A stretch of 64,000 bases of DNA. Source: Atrina japonica (Eukaryota > Mollusca > Bivalvia > Pterioida > Pinnidae). Shown here piece by piece: positions 1 to 18,704 of the stretch. The position numbers and the translations under genes were made by a program. Where the stretch lies: contig BROG01000339.1 of assembly GCA_030159075.1 (NCBI GenBank), positions 614,501 through 678,500 of the forward strand, in the 5' to 3' direction. The notes under the pieces are model-generated. The model was not told the origin of the DNA and searched no databases. It saw only the letters and a list, made by a program, of their open reading frames with translations. The stretch's first letter is position 1; each line of letters opens with the position of its first letter.

Positions 1-210
1 GGAATAGACTGTTTCCGTTTTTTTTAATCAGTACTGGACATTTCTTTTCACTTTTCACTTTGTATTCATCGATGATTTTAACCTAGTTTATTTTCTCCCT
101 TCAGTCCGAAAATAAATATTATCTTTTCTAATCATAAAAAACAAAAACACAAATATAGGATGTGTAGCTCGTTATATTTTCGCAAAAAACAAAGATAACG
201 GCAAATGGAT

Positions 211-967
211 TCATAGACCTAAATTTAATGAAACTAAAAATTGATTTTCTACACTGTCTTTCAGATAACAATCTTTAGAAAGATCGGACTTCCAACGTCC
301 ATGAGCTTTAACTAATCTTTCTGGAACTCTAGAATTAGTAGCAGTCGTAGCACCCCCACTCCTCAAACTATGTAAAGAAAATTTTTGAACAATCAACACC
401 GATTTCTCGTAAAATACCAAGAAAAAATTCTCTAGCTCTAGTAGAAGAAAAAAAACCAGTTCTTTGTACAAAGAGCATGAGAATTTGTCTTTCTGCAGAA
501 ATATATATTTCTGAACAAATACTCTTCAGAACAATTATTTGTGTAAGCTATAATTACTGTATTACCTCTGCGATATACATCGCTTATACTCTGTTTAATA
601 TTTACTTCTACATGTGTATCCTTAAAAACAATGTCTTTCATTTGAATGTTACTCAATTCACTATAATGAAAAATCCCGAAAATCCCAATAAACACATAAC
701 ACACGTTCTCAAACGTTTTCCATCAGTTAGATCAACACTGTAAATATTCACTATCTTTTCAAGAATCTCTACGGTAATAGGCTCTTTCTTACTAATAGGT
801 TTAGATAAACATCGTTTTCCTCCTTCCAAAATGAGTGGTAAAAGGGAACTCTCGCATGGGTTTTCATTCAAATAAATCTTATGGAACCAGTTAATACTAT
901 AATAATACGAATCCAGTACCAATGTAGAAACTCTCTGTTGAATTAAACTGCCTAGAAATAACGCCAC
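211..967 (-). pseudogene. Broken tyrosine recombinase (phage-integrase-like) from a mobile element
   Basis: Three overlapping minus-strand reading frames (967-653, 704-438, 471-211) line up as one catalytic domain of a tyrosine recombinase. The C-terminal part carries HSLRSGGAT, then HGRW, then a Tyr in CYLKDS, which are the H-x-x-R, H/W and nucleophile Tyr boxes of this family. The family cuts and rejoins DNA through a 3'-phosphotyrosine and is found in DIRS/Ngaro-type retroelements and Cryptons. Frames change near 680 and near 455, so it cannot be translated as is. The first catalytic Arg, expected just before YSEL, reads His (CAT where CGT would be expected). The N-terminal SAM-like domain is only partly visible, and no RNase H or reverse transcriptase is seen next to it. 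The assignment to recombinases is firm; the element class is not settled. Confidence 0.72.
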
Positions 968-1814
968 ATGAATAACAGAAGCCGGCAGGTAAGAAAATTG
1001 AAAACGTTTGCACCATGAGGAAAATTTTTCAAAATAACAATTATATATATATTTTTTTTAGACGCAGAAGATCTTTGACAGCTCACCACGTGACAGTTCT
1101 CTTCTTATTAAGTCTAAATTTCTTGCTCTTTCCTGGCTGAACAAAAATTAATTGATATTTAAATTCGTTGTCAACTACACACAAATCAGACCAAGGTTAT
1201 TGTTCTAAATACCGTAATGTACTTTGTAAATGTGGCAGGTACGGGTATCCATAAACTATTTTACTTGTAGATATGCGAATATGCTTGAAGACTTGACTTG
1301 ACAAAGTTGTAAGTTAAAGTGCCAGAATTCATTTGAGTAAATATAGCTAAATATGTATATATATATATATTTAAAACAGGAAGATTTTAGACTTTATTTA
1401 AGATAGGGTTGACAAGACGTTTTTTATATTTATATCATTAAAGGCATTGACTTCTAAAAGACATTATGACTTAGGAATTACATCGTCGTTCGATAAAACA
1501 GGTTCCATGTATGTGATTGAACTTGATAAATTTAACTAATGAAAAGTTGTAATCATGAAAAAAAAATCAAATAAATTAAAATATAACGATCTCTGTTTGT
1601 AAGACGTTTACATATAATGCTTATAAATGATTTTCTGACTTGCAGATTATATGATATGATAAAACAATGTACAATACAGCGCAAATCATTTGATGACAAA
1701 TTTTTGCCTTTAAAGATCATATTTTGATATTCGTTCACATTATTGTCTATGTTATTCATCACTCACGTAACGTTGTCCAATCAAACATAAATACTTTTGA
1801 GCAAAAGTAAAATT
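968..1814. other. AT-rich spacer, no gene seen
   Basis: There is no coding signal, SINE box or tandem array here beyond short (TA) runs near 1045 and 1350. A 69-codon minus frame (1553-1762) has no recognisable domain and reads like chance. Confidence 0.5.
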
Positions 1815-2075
1815 GAAGAAGTAGCAATCAGTAATCAAAACTCAAGTCCATTATAACACGATGAATTAAATGTGCAAATGGTCTTAACATGAAGAACAAT
1901 TACGGATCCCAAATGGGATAAGGCCAGTGTCTGGAAGGAGTCAGCGTCTTCTACTGGCATGTCACACCCGTCGCAAATGTTCCATGGAAACCTATTTCGA
2001 TGAGCGGGTCAAATTCGGTAAAAAGGTCAAGTTTAGTGATGAGGTCAAGTTAGGTGAAAAGCATAATTGGTGAAA
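1815..2075 (-). repeat. 3' tail of family-1 Penelope-like element
   Basis: This stretch directly follows the stop of the reverse-transcriptase frame at 2081 on the minus strand. Read on the minus strand it contains GGGTGTGACATGCCAGTAGA and TTGTTCTTCATGTTAAGACC. The same tail recurs at 7173-7275, 30080-30165 and 30350-30480 (minus) and at 59427-59690 (plus, again after reverse-transcriptase remnants). That makes it the conserved 3' untranslated end of one element family. The end nearest 1815 seems to be the element terminus. Confidence 0.65.
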
Positions 2076-2080
2076 GGGAG

Positions 2081-2884
2081 TTACTGTCTTTGGCCGTGAT
2101 CCAGAATGATATCTAATATCTCTGAGAGGGGGACTTCATAATGTTTAACAAGATCCCTGTATCGACCATAAAACTTCTTAAACGACGACTCCAAGCGTTC
2201 AACAACGCAACCTTGTGTAAGTAGTTTATTGGCTAGTCGTTTAGCTCTCAGAATAAAACATTCATACGAAGAACATGCCCTGGTATAACGTATAAGTTGT
2301 GAAATGAAAACGCCATAGGCAGGAGAAGATGGAATATTACTACTTAGAAACGAGAAATTTGTGATATGGAAATTGAAATCGTCTCGTTTGTCATTGAGGG
2401 ATGTGTGAAGTTGACCGTCTTTTCCAATCGACAGGAGTAAATCTAGGTAAGAAGCAGATGTGTTGCTCTCTGTCGTCTCATTGATCTCTAGCTCAATAGG
2501 ATACATCTGGCCGAGGTAATTCTGAAATTCTGAATTATTTATGGATAGAACTTCGCCGATATACCTGTAAGTAAAATTGAACCGAGATGCTAACTGTTTG
2601 TTTCCTTTGGAGAGCAGAGACTCTATAAATTCCGCTTTATATGAATACAAAAATATGTCATTCAAGAGAGGTGCACAATTGGTACCCATTGGAATGCCGA
2701 CAATCTGTTGGAAAACTTTTCCCGCAAAAACCACGAAGATGTTGTTTACTAGAAACCCCAGCATCTTGATAATATCGTCTTCAGTGTACTGGTTATTGGA
2801 ATCAGAGTATTCCTTGACAAAATAAGGTTCTTCATGACCTAACACCAAATATTTATATCTACGATTTCCATTTTTTGTATGCAA
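2081..2884 (-). pseudogene. Penelope-like reverse transcriptase fragment, catalytic site lost (family 1)
   Basis: A 267-codon open frame encodes the palm and thumb of a reverse transcriptase. Visible boxes are GIPMGTNCAPL (about residue 63), the catalytic box at RYIGEVLS (about 107), SYLDLLLSI (about 143) and a thumb with KRDDFNF, AYGVFISQLIRY and FKKFYGRY. The order G-PMGT / Y-x-D-D / YLDL followed by KRDD and the RY-RAC stretch resembles Penelope-like elements; that family call is an inference. The active-site YIDD seen in the two family-2 copies here reads YIGE, so both catalytic Asp residues are gone and the enzyme cannot polymerise. The finger domain and any GIY-YIG endonuclease are missing, so the copy is 5' truncated. 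The frame is otherwise intact, which suggests fairly recent decay. Confidence 0.68.
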
Positions 2885-3249
2885 AAGAGTTTTGTATAAA
2901 AGATGTTAAATTGTTTTTGAGGTGAACTTAATTTATGTCTTTGTTACGCTGAGAAAATTTGCAGCTCGCAAAAAGGCCCCAGTGAGTAGATATTTCTATA
3001 TTTAGTTTATCAGTGTTTTCACGGGGGTTTTAATTTGCCACTGAAAGAGCTGTATATCTAGACAGTAAAAATTCATGGTCCTGCAAGAAATGAATTTATT
3101 TTGTAGAACGAAAAAACTAGCTCATTTTAAATCCAGCAGTTTTCGCAAATAGACAAAAAAGTTATTTAATCTTATATTTTATACTAAATACACGAAATTG
3201 GCAAGTGAAATAACCCTAATTTTCCTATACTCACACGCTTCATACCCAG

Positions 3250-3391
3250 AAATTTTACTAACTATAGACACAGACGTGACATTATCAACTTAGCTATACG
3301 ACAAACGCGACGATTTCGGCTTTCCCATCGTTAATTTTCCACATTTAAGTAGTAATATCCCACAGTCACCCACATATGGAGTCAATAAATG
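3250..3391 (+). pseudogene. Fragment of family-2 Penelope-like reverse transcriptase
   Basis: About 140 bp match the thumb region of the copies at 13.9 and 38.8 kb at the DNA level, for example ACGCGACGATTTCGGCTTTC and ATTTAAGTAGTAATATCCC. It has no open frame or 3' tail and stops abruptly after CATATGGAGT. It lies just beyond the 3' end of gene A on the opposite strand. It is a dead internal scrap of an element. Confidence 0.7.
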
Positions 3392-3696
3392 TGTAATATA
3401 TGATATAGAACTATAAATAGCAATTAAATAAATGTTATTGTATTTAAATTATATAAAGATTGTTTAACTTTTATTAAATACGTAAACATATTATGATATT
3501 CAAACAAGTAGATTAAAAAAATCAAATGATGCAAAATAGTTTAAAAACTTGGGTTAATGCGATTTGGAGTTATATCATAGTTGATTAAATAATCTTCAAC
3601 AATGGCAATTATTAGTAAACAATAGTTTCGAGGTAAAAAACAAAGGTTTTTGTCTTTGAAATGAAATGCAACAAATGTATATGTGTCCTGTCATTC

Positions 3697-8270
<4,574 letters not shown>

Positions 8271-9190
8271 TATCACTGTATATAAACGGTATTTAGTATT
8301 TCCTGTGTATAAATTGCGGTGATTCCGGTTCCTATCGTAGGAGCTTTTTGTGATATAAATTTAATTTCAGATGTTTAAATACGTCTAGGATGTATTGTAC
8401 TTAATCAATTTGTAACATGAGTGACCAGTGTTTTATTTATGTTATATTAAATATCTACCCGTATACACATCCATGTCACCAGGCGAGCCGTACATCTGAG
8501 ACCTTTAGTATCAAAACAATATACAGTATTAATATGATATACTCATTGACTTGAGTCATTGATAATGCTCCGGCTCGATTTCCACGCAGATAAACAAATA
8601 CATGAAATCCATTCCGATCCCGAATTTAATATTTTTTAATTAATACAAGACATCAAAGAAATCACTGACTGTCAAATGTATTTGTATGATATTAAAATAA
8701 TGAAAATTATGTTATTTCGACGGTCGAAGGTGAGGAAAATTGCATATTGATATGATTTTCAACGGTAACTGAATGTATATTTGTCAAGATAAAATCTAAA
8801 TGCGAAAGAGGATCATAGTCGTGTCAGACTATGTTAATACAAGAAAGATAAAAAAATCGTCTATAAGACTGTAATATTTGTGAACATTCATGTCATATCA
8901 TCAATAATAATAACAAATATTATAAATAATAATAATAAATATTGTTATATCTCTAATATATATTATAAATGTATATTATTACTATATATCTAATAGATAT
9001 TATAAATAATAATAATAAATATTATTATATATCTCTAATATATATTATACATGTATATTATTATTATATCTCTAATAAATATTATTAATAATAATATCAA
9101 AATATATAATTTAATAATAACATAATATATTATTCATTAATATAAATAAATTATTAAAAATAATAAAATATATAAAAATTAAAATATATT

Positions 9191-9224
<34 letters not shown>

Positions 9225-9238
9225 TTAATAATAACAAA

Positions 9239-9294
<56 letters not shown>

Positions 9295-9320
9295 TTATTA
9301 TATCTCTAATATGTATCTTA
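8271..9320. repeat. Gene A upstream flank, then AT-rich (AAT)n tract
   Basis: From 8271 to about 8890 no gene is seen; this should hold the promoter of gene A, but no clear core element can be named. From about 8900 to 9310 the sequence is almost only A and T, with imperfect duplicated blocks (8920-9010) and a pure (AAT/TAA)n run at 9240-9290. Confidence 0.75.
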
Positions 9321-9505
9321 ACTTCTGATTTACCCTCTCACCTAAGACAATGAAAGATCGCACCTAATGTGCTCAAAATCTGAATTACATTCTCACCACC
9401 TTCTCCCCTAGGACAATGAAGGATCGTACCTAATGTGCTCAAAATCTGAATTACCTTCTCATCTAAGACAATAAAGGATCGTGCCTTATTTGCTCAAAAT
9501 GTAAA
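9321..9505. repeat. Three-copy tandem repeat of about 65 bp
   Basis: Three head-to-tail copies share the cores AAGACAATGAA-GGATCG and GTGCTCAAAATCTGAATTAC. The last copy is the most diverged. No coding potential. Confidence 0.8.
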
Positions 9506-11110
9506 TAATGTACATTTCGTTATTGTCTTTATCTCCAAACATGGTCGTTTGTGGACTGCTTTATCCTGATCCCCGTTTTATCAAAAGCTGTAAGTCCTAT
9601 GTCGTAGATCATACGTGTATAGGCTTTAAAACAAAACTTACACCCATGTTATCAACACTACCCTTTCTCAAGTCTTAAGACATATACGAACATTTAAAAA
9701 TAAGGTCTTAATAGTTAATGAGTATCTATAATTTCTCTGCATTTACCAAGATATATTAGGACACTTCTAACAATAACTTAATAAGTCCGAATTTTTATAA
9801 AATGGACGCAAGTCTTGGTCCTAACATCAAGTCGAAGACCTAGGAAATTTCGTAATGTAGACCTTTTGCCTTTCGTCGACTTCGCTATTTCTCACGGCCG
9901 TTGATGAATAGCATTGAATTTCTGAAACATGAGTTGGTATGATAAGTCATTGTCCTAAATGACCTGACGACAAATCTATTCCATCGAAGACTTACCTATA
10001 AAAAGTCTATGAACCACGTCTTTGTCGTTGTCTTACTTTATCAACAGTTGTAGCTCAACTGATGAAGTCTTATTGATATATTGATCTTGAGCATTTATTT
10101 TGGTCTTTTCTTTGCCTTAACTTGGTATTCCGTTGATTGCATGTTCTACTCATATTGTCTCTACGCGTATGCAGAAAATAACCTCATGACGATTAATTTT
10201 AAGTTTCAGAATGACACCTAAAATAAGCATAATGACAAGTTTTTATCTAATACATGTATATTATTTTGGTCAATGTTTATAATATTTCAAAATAATAATT
10301 ATGATCTTTTTTAGATACATCAATCTGACAGGTTAAGTATCGAAAGCAGTGAGTAAGTAAGTGTGGCTTAATCAAACACACGTGTTACTTATACATCGTA
10401 TTGTGTGTAAACTGTAGACTATTTAAAGGGTATCAGTTTTTTCAGATGAGAAGGTGAATTATTCTTACATATATGCGTTGGAAAAATATTTAGTACCTTA
10501 AATTTTACCCATGCAGTTAGAATTATGTTTGTTTTTAACAGTTGATTTGTAAACTCTATATACCGGCGAAAATATATATCACCATCCACAAATTATACCA
10601 AGTAAAATCTAAATTAATGTATGAAGAAGCTAGGAGGAGTTATCTGTCCTTTACCATACTGAAAGTGATTTCGGTGGAAACAATATTGTGTGAAATATAC
10701 ATCACAAACAGATCCTGTTTGCTTAAATCTGCATGTTTGTGTATCGTATGTACAGTTTAGTAAGAACAAAATACGATACATGTATTAACACGGAAAGAAA
10801 TGACGTGCACGGGAGAACGGATATTTTTGGATAGAGCAGAAACTTTAATATGTGTTAAGATTAAGTTTATATTAGACTAAAAATTAAGTTAAAAAATACT
10901 ATAGAATAAATAAAGATGGTATGATTTATCTAAGATTAGAAGAATTTGTAATATCACCAAAAATGAAAACCACAAAATCTTAGCAAGATTCGTGTCTTTT
11001 TACACGCTTAAGTACAGCGTACATATAACTCGTAATGAGTCATACTTTAATATATTTATTAACGCAGTGTATCATTTGTGATCCACACTCATTAGTAAAT
11101 GTTCAATATT
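9506..11110. other. Spacer between genes A and B, one short repeat relic
   Basis: No gene is recognised. Near 10050-10140 lies a fragment with CTGATGAAGTCTTATTGA and a downstream TTGAGCATTTATTTTGG, related to the repeat at 22812-22925. A 72-codon plus frame at 10542-10760 has no domain and no splice context. Confidence 0.45.
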
Positions 11111-11119
11111 GTTGTTATA

Positions 11120-11300
11120 TTTGTTCTAAGGACCTTGGACCTTTTATCTGTGTAAATAAATCATACATAAAGCACATATACAGAAATAACAAGGCACCTT
11201 CAAACTCAGCATGCCCCGGCTGGGGTTCGAACTCTCGACCTATGGCACCAACCGCCTTACTCCAACGCTCGTCGCCCCAACCACCCGGCCATCTACGCAT
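11120..11300 (-). mobile_element. Second type of tRNA-derived SINE
   Basis: On the minus strand the head reads like a class II tRNA (Leu/Ser type): an A-box-like GGCCGGGTGGTTGGGGCG near 11290, then an extended middle, then a B box GAGTTCGAACCCC at about 11234-11222. A body of about 100 bp follows. It cannot fold as an intact tRNA, so it is a SINE head and not a tRNA gene. The 3' limit is not clear. Confidence 0.62.
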
Positions 11301-13628
<2,328 letters not shown>

Positions 13629-14500
13629 ATGTTCGGAGACGTGGTCTTTCAACAAACTGTCGGCATTCCTATGGGAACCAATTGTGCTCATTTATTGGCC
13701 GACCTGTTCCTTTATTCATACGAAGCAGACTTCATTCAGAAACTGCTGAATCAAAAGAAGAAAAAGTTAGCGGTGTCCTTTAATTTGACATTTAGATATA
13801 TCGACGATGTTTTGTCAATTAATAATGACAATTTTCATACATATGTCAATGCGATATATCCCAGCGAACTAGAAATTAAAGATACAACAGAATCAAGCAC
13901 ACACGCTTCGTACTTAAACATTTTACTTAATATAAACACAGACGGGAAATTAGCAACTAAGATATACGATAAACGCGACGATTTCGGCTTTCCCATCGTA
14001 AATTTTCCACATTTAAGTAGTAATATCCCTCAGTCACCCGCATATGGAGTTTATATTTCACAAATGATCCGATATGCCAGGGCGTGCACAACATATGAAG
14101 ATTTCATATACAGAGGTAAACTACTCACTGACAAATTATTGACACAGGAATATCGAAAACCGCGTTTAATGTCAACGTTCCGCAAATTTTATGGTCGGTA
14201 TAAATAGTCTTGTTTGCGACTACTCTGTTTCACTAAGTGAAATATTGAGTTGCCTTTTCGTTGGCGGTTGTTGAGACGTCTGTACCAATTGTGACGAGGA
14301 TACACTCCTCACGTATTTCATTGGATTTGACATTGGACTCACGGCGGGTGTGACCGGTCGACAGGGGATGCTTACTCCTCCATGGTTTTCAGAGGTCCGT
14401 TTGTCCATTTTTGCTGGATTTGTATCTATGTCCTGGACATTCTATTGATTTATACTTTGGTATCTGAGATTTTTTATATTGTCTCCGTGTCATTTTCATA
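13629..14500 (+). pseudogene. Family-2 Penelope-like element, 5' truncated, with 3' tail
   Basis: The frame 13629-14207 encodes reverse-transcriptase palm and thumb: GIPMGTNCAHL, the intact catalytic box RYIDDVLSINN, SYLNILLNI, KRDDFGFP, AYGVYISQMIRY and FRKFYGRY. A one-base insertion (an extra A just before TAG at 14207) ends the frame about 20 codons early compared with the copy at 38.5 kb. The tail up to about 14490 holds GGCGGGTGTGACCGGTCGAC and ends TTTATACTTTGGTATCTGAG, shared with the other family-2 copies. The finger domain is absent. The truncated start joins unrelated DNA, as expected from incomplete reverse transcription. Family assignment is by motif order only. Confidence 0.72.
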
Positions 14501-15186
14501 TACATCGCTGCCTAAATATTCAATTTTCTATGTAACAGTATTGTACCCTAACACTGTTATTCCCCTCAGTAGCACTTAAATCTCTAGGCCAATATGTGTA
14601 CATGTAAAACATTTTCCCAAATTCAAAGACTGTCGCAAACTTCTCGTTAGTTGAGGTCACATGAATGACACAGCTTGTAATGTCTACATGCCAATACACG
14701 CAACTGGACCATAAAGTCATTTGGACATTAATCGTGCGCAACGATTGCAAACAGTTCGATCAATCACTTTTAATGTCAATTTTGTCACAAGTATATAATG
14801 TTAAGGAATAATTTAAAAGTAGCATTTTAAACCAATTTAAAATGTATTAAAACTCATAAAGGACGCCGGACTAACTTTTTATAGCATATATTTCAACAAG
14901 TCTGTAAGATCTATATTTCAGCGAATTACGAATTTACGAATAAAAGTGTGATTTGGAAATTTCAATCTTAAAGTTGAGTTAATATATCTGAAATGCACAT
15001 ATATGTGTAATTTCCCGTCAATATAATGTGTTATAACCCCAAACCGCAAAATGCGATTTGACTTGATCCCAGAAATTCACTTACGACAACTTTACAGAGT
15101 TGATGGAACATCAATTCGTTAAAATGACAGATGTAACTATATATACTATAACTTGAGATTATAAACGTCTCGTTACTAATTTTATC
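14501..15186. other. Spacer, nothing recognised
   Basis: No coding, RNA or repeat signal is seen between the Penelope-like tail and the (TA)n tract. Confidence 0.4.
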
Positions 15187-15280
<94 letters not shown>

Positions 15281-15355
15281 ATGTATGTATGTATGTATGT
15301 ATGTATGTATGTATGTATGTATGTACGTACGTACGTGTGTATGTATATATATATT
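15187..15355. repeat. (TA)n then (TATG)n microsatellite
   Basis: A pure TA run of about 90 bp passes into (TATG)n with ACGT interruptions. The tract abuts the first copy of the duplicated gene B exon 5 block. Confidence 0.97.
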
Positions 15356-15830
15356 ATAAACATACTACCAAAGTTATAATGCTCAAGACGACATCGTTTC
15401 TGTCAATTAGACTTCATCGGTTAAGCTCCAATTTTAATATTATGTGTATTTTCTAAAGAGAAAGTGGTATTATACAATAATACAAATAATATCTGTAAAA
15501 GTATAGCCGAAATCCGTCTAAGAGTAACCACTGTAAAAAAATGACTATCTTAGCTTTAGAAAACATTTTTGAATTTAAATGATGTTAACAGTCCCAAATA
15601 TTAGTTTAGTATAAGATGAACAGCTGGTACCGAAATACCAGGTACTAGGTTTATGTATACCCTCGGGGACTCAAACGGTCCACCAGCAGTGGCAACGACC
15701 TAGTGGTTATAAATATTATAAACATACTACCAAAGTTATAATGCTCAAGACGACAACGTTTCTGTCAATTAGACTTCATCGGTTGAGCTCCAATTTTAAT
15801 ATTATGTGTATTTTCTAAAGAGAAAGTGTA
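15355..15830 (-). repeat. Direct duplication of the gene B exon 5 block
   Basis: Blocks 15355-15470 and 15714-15830 are near-identical over about 110 bp. Each holds, on the minus strand, a good acceptor (CTTTCTCTTTAG) followed by the same reading frame. The upstream block (15814 down to 15765) runs 15 codons to TGA. The downstream block (15452 down to 15421) meets TAA after 9 codons, because GAGCTCAACC became GAGCTTAACC. The 240 bp between them are unrelated. Confidence 0.75.
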
Positions 15831-18058
15831 TGTAATTCGACTTTATGGATCATATTAAGTTTGAAAGAGTACGAATTGATATTTATCATAGTTTGTAGAC
15901 AGTGGATCAATAATTTAAAAACTTTCTGATACAAAAGATTTGTAAAACAAGTTTAGTTTTTATTAATTGACCTAAAATCTCGTTCTCACCCAACCTTCTT
16001 GTGCTATCCTTAGAATTCCAAAAAAAAAAAAAAAAAATCCAACGAAATTCAAAACTCTTTTCAGAATCGGGAATTATGAATATTCGGGTGTTTTATGCAT
16101 TAATAAATGGACTAACCATCATAGGATACGATTCCATCTTCGTTTGCATCAAACTTTTCAAGAAATGCATCTACTTCTCCCTCTCGCAACGGTTCATCGC
16201 CCATATCCGTCAACATTCTTTTGATTTCTTGTCTATTGAGATGACCATTTCCATCAATGTCAAAACACATAAAAGCATTTCTTAAATCATCAACGTTTTG
16301 TTGTTTCGATTTATGTAGTCTGTTGTGCAAATGGACAAATTCTTCAAACTCAATTGTTCTATCATCTTCAAATAAAAACAAAACGATTATAAATGAAAAA
16401 TTAACCCAGTTGACTGGGTTGAAGAAAATGCAAAAATCAAAAGATGGCAATATTTATGAATATGAATGTGCATTTGGCCCAGTTGAACAAGTTTCCAAAA
16501 TACAGCTATTTTCAGTTAATTCAAATTGCAATGCCACAATCAAATTATTGGGTTAAACCTAGTTTTCCCCTAGTCAATCCTATTTTTTTTCACGAAACTC
16601 TCATTATCTAACAACTGGGTTTAATTGAGCTAAACACATTAATATGACAAGGTTACCTTTGCAGAATGCAATAATAATTGAGCATAGGTTGTACATAGAA
16701 TCATAATATATAATATATAATGCAAGTTAAGATGTTATTTTACCTCCATGTCAGATTCTTAATCCTTATTGGACAAACGTATTTACGTGACCAGGAACAG
16801 AAACATTAAGTCTCCTTCACGTGCTCCATTTTCCCTGTCATATTTCCTCCAATTCGGACCCCTCATTAGAGTTATCGTTCTTGATACGAAACAACATATG
16901 GATCATCAGAGTGGATTTTTTCATAAATTTCTTGGAAAATGTTGTTTTGAATAAAATATCCTTGAAACGTTAATGGTAGATTGTAGGGAGACAGGATGAT
17001 TTTCTTACCCGCGGCAAGTCATATTCCCCTGGGGCTTCGCCCTCGGGAAATATGACTTGCCTTGGGTGAACAAATCCCCATGTTTCCCTATAGCCAGGGC
17101 AATAAATGTATAATGTATGAGCAGTAAAAACAGGTAAATATGACTTCAACCAGTCCTCTTAACAGCAGCATTGCAAAGTCTAAGGCAAAAACAGGGTAAT
17201 TTTATTTATAAATTAATGATTCAACATCTGAAACCTTGGGTGTGCTTAGAATGAGACATATACGATGTCTGTTTCGTTGATGTGTGTGCAGTGGAAGCGA
17301 GATAACCTCCCCCTCAACTAACCCTCTTAACCGGACCCCCGCGTCGACTCAAACATCAAAATACAAATATTAAATAGTGAAAATTGTATTGATATCGAAA
17401 ATTTAAAGAAAAAACTTCGTAATTTAGCGATTTGCATTAGACAAAATGTGGTTGTAAATGAAATATGTAGGAAAAAATAGAATGTCTAGTTACTTTTGTC
17501 ACCTTGCAGTGTATATATACAGCAGATGGATGAAAGATAGAGGGATTTAATTATCTACTGCTATGAATGAAAGAATAAGTGATTTAAAGACAGACTTTTA
17601 TTACAAATTTTATCATAATATAGGAACAGATAAGTACTTCGAATAAAATGTATAATATATATCACCATTGATTTGATTGTTCTCTTGGCACTCATCTATT
17701 GCGTCATCAACTTCTTTTTGTGTAGGATTCTGGTTTAGTTCTCTCAAGGCTTCGGTAATGCAATCGCAGTCTATACCGTTGCCATTCTTTTCATATCGTA
17801 AAAACGCGAGTCTGAATCCTGAAGAAAAAGAATACGTCATTGCTTGTTGAAGCTTTCATGAATTTTAAAGGAACAAAAAATGGATGGATAAATCTTTTCT
17901 GTGTTTGTATCAGATTTTGGACTATAAATGAAGGTAACCATGGAATCTATAAAAACTAAGTTATCGATACGTGAAATGTTTTCTATTATTATATTCAGGT
18001 TATACGGATCATTGATTCACGTTCTGTCAAAATTTATTTTTTTTACTTGGAAAACAAC

Positions 18059-18143
<85 letters not shown>

Positions 18144-18257
18144 GTGTGTGTATGTGTGTGCGTGTGTTTCTTTTCTCTCTCTCTCCCCCTCTCTCTCTCT
18201 CTTTCTCTCTCTCTCTCTATGTACAAAGTCAGGTATTCTGAAACATTTATTTTTATA

Positions 18258-18355
<98 letters not shown>

Positions 18356-18387
18356 GTGTGCGTATGTGTGTGCGTGTGTTTCTTTTC

Positions 18388-18436
<49 letters not shown>

Positions 18437-18477
18437 ATGTACAAAGTCAGGTATTCTGAAACATTTACTTTTATACC

Positions 18478-18564
<87 letters not shown>

Positions 18565-18663
18565 ATATATCTGTGTTTGTGTATGTGTGTGTGTGTGTGA
18601 GTGTGTACAAAGTCATGTATACTGAAACATTCACTTTTATACCATATATATATATATATATTT

Positions 18664-18704
<41 letters not shown>

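Noticed and set aside
15965..15987. Alternative exon 5 of gene B reading DFRSINKN
   Set aside because: The frame fits the usual Phe after the loop end, but the acceptor (GAACGAG) lacks a pyrimidine tract and lies after two earlier AGs. The exon at 15814 has a much better acceptor.
18062..18660. Long open frames of Tyr-Ile, Ser-Leu and Cys-Val repeats
   Set aside because: They are translations of (TA)n, (TC)n and (TG)n microsatellites in intron 2 of gene B. The same applies to such frames at 4229-4477, 15031-15363, 21636-22140, 22578-22929, 23861-24116 and 24731-25345.
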